From positions 1-14,056 of the forward strand of contig JBPCJY010000222.1 of assembly GCA_051004815.1 (NCBI GenBank): DNA of 14,056 bases, given 5' to 3'. Shown in pieces: positions 12,997 through 14,056 of the stretch. Source of the DNA: JBBQXY01 sp051004815. Its GTDB lineage: Bacteria > Chloroflexota > Ktedonobacteria > Ktedonobacterales > Ktedonobacteraceae. Both the position numbers and the translations under genes were made by a program. Numbering within the stretch: position 1 is the first letter of the stretch; each line of letters begins with the position of its first letter. The notes beneath the pieces were generated by a model that did not search any database, was not told the DNA's origin, and worked only from the letters and a program-made list of their open reading frames with translations.

Positions 12997-13159
12997 GCCT
13001 TATATTCAGACATTTGGAGATAAGACTGTCTGTGAGCGGACTGGAGAGGGATTCGGCCTGTCATTCTGAGCGCAGCGAAGAATCTGCACCTGGGCGAGCG
13101 AGAGATGCTTCGCTGCGCTCAGAATGACAGCCTTATCTCCAAATGTCTGCCTTATATTC
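12997..13159. mobile_element. MITE-like element with terminal inverted and flanking direct repeats
   Basis: The 11-bp direct repeats GCCTTATATTC lie at 12997-13007 and 13149-13159. Directly inside them are perfect 17-bp inverted ends AGACATTTGGAGATAAG (13008-13024) and its complement (13132-13148), enclosing 141 bp in total. Inside, off centre, is a second palindrome with perfect 21-bp arms at 13059-13079 and 13109-13129, starting TGTCATTCTGAGCGCAGCGA. The inner palindrome is the same family as at 2081-2178. There is no transposase. The right direct repeat ends 7 bp before the -35 of the TetR gene promoter, so the insertion sits in the regulatory region between the TetR gene and the dienelactone hydrolase gene. 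Confidence 0.75.
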
Positions 13160-13166
13160 TAAAGCC

Positions 13167-13196
13167 TTGACATCTTCCCTCCTCATATTCTATGAT
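13167..13196 (+). promoter_or_regulatory. Promoter of the TetR-family gene
   Basis: TTGACA at 13167-13172 is a perfect -35 and TATGAT at 13191-13196 a 5/6 match to the -10, with an 18-bp spacer. The start of transcription would be near 13203, about 32 nt before the chosen start codon. Confidence 0.7.
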
Positions 13197-13200
13197 CTAC

Positions 13201-13214
13201 TTATCAGTTGATAA
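13201..13214. promoter_or_regulatory. Candidate autoregulatory operator
   Basis: TTATCA-gt-TGATAA is a perfect inverted repeat located directly at the expected transcription start of the TetR-family gene and upstream of its ribosome site. TetR-type repressors commonly bind such a palindrome to control their own gene and a divergent neighbour. Confidence 0.5.
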
Positions 13215-13234
13215 ACAAAATAGAGGAGAACAAT

Positions 13235-13894
13235 ATGGTTCGGGGACGGCGCAAGCCGCATGCCACGCATGAGGAGGCTGAGGAGACGAAACGCACTATT
13301 TTGCGTACCGCCCAAGAGCTCTTCATGGAATATGGCTATCGCGCTGTCTCGACGCGCCAATTGGCGGATGCCTGTGGGTTGACGCAACCGGCACTCTATC
13401 ACTATTTTGCTGATAAACAGGACCTCTACGTCGCGATGGTGCATGAAGAGGTCGCCAAATTGCAGGCGGCGTTAGAGCGCATTGCCGTACGGCATGATAG
13501 CGTGGAAGAGCGACTCAAACGCGTAGTGCTCTACCTGCTGAGCACTACGCAACATGATCTTGCCCTCATGCTGCACGATATTCGCCATGAATTGACGGTT
13601 GAACGACAGGCTGTGCTGGATGAGGCCTTTCAAACAGGCGTGATTCGCCCTATAGCCACGATCTTTGCCGACGGCTTGCAGCAAGGATTGCTGCGGGATG
13701 CCCAGCATGGTGGAGCTGCCCCACAAACGGCGACCTTTTTGCTCTTGAATATGATCTCGCGCTATACGCGGAGACCAGCAGCACCTGACAGTGCGCAAAC
13801 ACCATATAGTGCTAGCGATGCAGAACTGGCGCATATGCTCGTGCAAATTTTATTGTATGGCCTGGCATATCCACACCAGGAAGGTTGCCAATAG
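13235..13894 (+). CDS. TetR-family transcriptional regulator
   Basis: The 219-residue protein has an N-terminal TetR HTH at about 20-66 (TKRTILRTAQELFMEYGYRA, then STRQLADACGLTQPALYHYF and ADKQDL). A helical ligand-binding domain extends to the end with no recognisable effector signature. The start at 13235 is chosen because AGGAG (13224-13228) lies 6 bases upstream; a frame-compatible ATG at 13208 would fall within the candidate operator and has no ribosome site. It is divergent from the dienelactone-hydrolase-family gene, across 318 bp that include a MITE-like element, and is likely to repress itself through the palindrome at 13201-13214. The basic N-terminus (RGRRKPHATHEE) precedes the HTH and may add DNA contacts. 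Target genes other than itself are inferred only from position. Confidence 0.92.
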   Translation: MVRGRRKPHATHEEAEETKRTILRTAQELFMEYGYRAVSTRQLADACGLTQPALYHYFADKQDLYVAMVHEEVAKLQAALERIAVRHDSVEERLKRVVLYLLSTTQHDLALMLHDIRHELTVERQAVLDEAFQTGVIRPIATIFADGLQQGLLRDAQHGGAAPQTATFLLLNMISRYTRRPAAPDSAQTPYSASDAELAHMLVQILLYGLAYPHQEGCQ

Positions 13895-13946
13895 GTCATG
13901 AATCGGCGTGGAAAGCCGGGGGCGTAAGGGTTTTACCTGTTCCCTA

Positions 13947-14056
13947 CCAGGGCGACCGCATGGTCCCAGGGCGACCGCCAGGGTCGCCCCTACTATACAC
14001 GAGGTGGCTCTGCGAGCCGCTTCCCGTAGGGAAGGGCCAGGCGGATATAGTAGGGG
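13947..14056. repeat. Palindromic interspersed repeat, copy E (right end cut by window)
   Basis: A partial arm at 13947-13963 (CCAGGGCGACCGCATGG) is followed by a full left arm at 13966-13997. The interior carries the same GGCT/AGCC and TTCCC/GGGAA hairpins as copy B, and the beginning of the right arm (TATAGTAGGGG) reaches the window end. As in copy C, an extra partial left arm precedes the complete one. Confidence 0.85.

Overview
The window looks like chromosomal DNA from a filamentous, soil-type Chloroflexota, most likely class Ktedonobacteria. This is inferred from the gene content and, above all, from intergenic palindromic repeats with GGGCGACCGCAAGGGATCGC-type arms, which I associate with that group. 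No rRNA, tRNA, CRISPR array, phage gene or transposase gene is visible. Coding density is ordinary, but the gaps are unusually rich in inverted-repeat elements.

Layout. 1-80: end of a palindromic repeat. 220-714 (-): Gln/Gly/Asn-rich repeat protein. 1112-1657 (+): two-helix membrane protein with a CxxC motif, followed by a perfect 31-bp hairpin. 1732-2322: non-coding, with an orphan promoter-like site and a nested palindromic element. 2323-3822 (+): soluble NarL-type histidine kinase with its own C-terminal LuxR-type HTH. 3819-3960: apparent TetR C-terminal remnant. 3961-5577 (-): GH13 alpha-glucosidase, 60 bp downstream of a NarL/LuxR response regulator at 5638-6486 (-). 6665-6899: seven 20-bp tandem units running into a palindromic repeat. 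6958-7635 (+): HD-domain hydrolase. 7671-8153 (-): DinB-like protein. 8204-8375: duplicated palindromic repeat. 8391-10197 (-): parA-parB, with parA upstream and the two genes overlapping by 8 bp. 10473-12118 (-): molybdate transporter modA-modB, without modC in view. 12236-12916 (-): dienelactone-hydrolase-family protein. 12997-13159: MITE-like element. 13235-13894 (+): TetR-family regulator. 13947-14056: another palindromic repeat, cut by the window end.

How the genes may work together. The kinase and the response regulator flank the alpha-glucosidase and are the obvious two-component candidates; the regulator may be co-transcribed with the glucosidase. ParA and ParB form the chromosome or replicon segregation pair. 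ModA delivers molybdate or tungstate to ModB, and the ATPase must be encoded outside the window. The TetR regulator is divergent from the dienelactone hydrolase and could control it and itself.

Most notable observations: the kinase-HTH fusion without a receiver domain; two loci where the same TGTCAT palindrome sits inside different outer inverted repeats bounded by direct repeats; the palindromic repeat family with two internal hairpins; a 20-bp tandem array grown from one arm of that repeat; and a strong modA promoter overlapped by paired inverted repeats. All assignments come from reading the sequence, without database searches.
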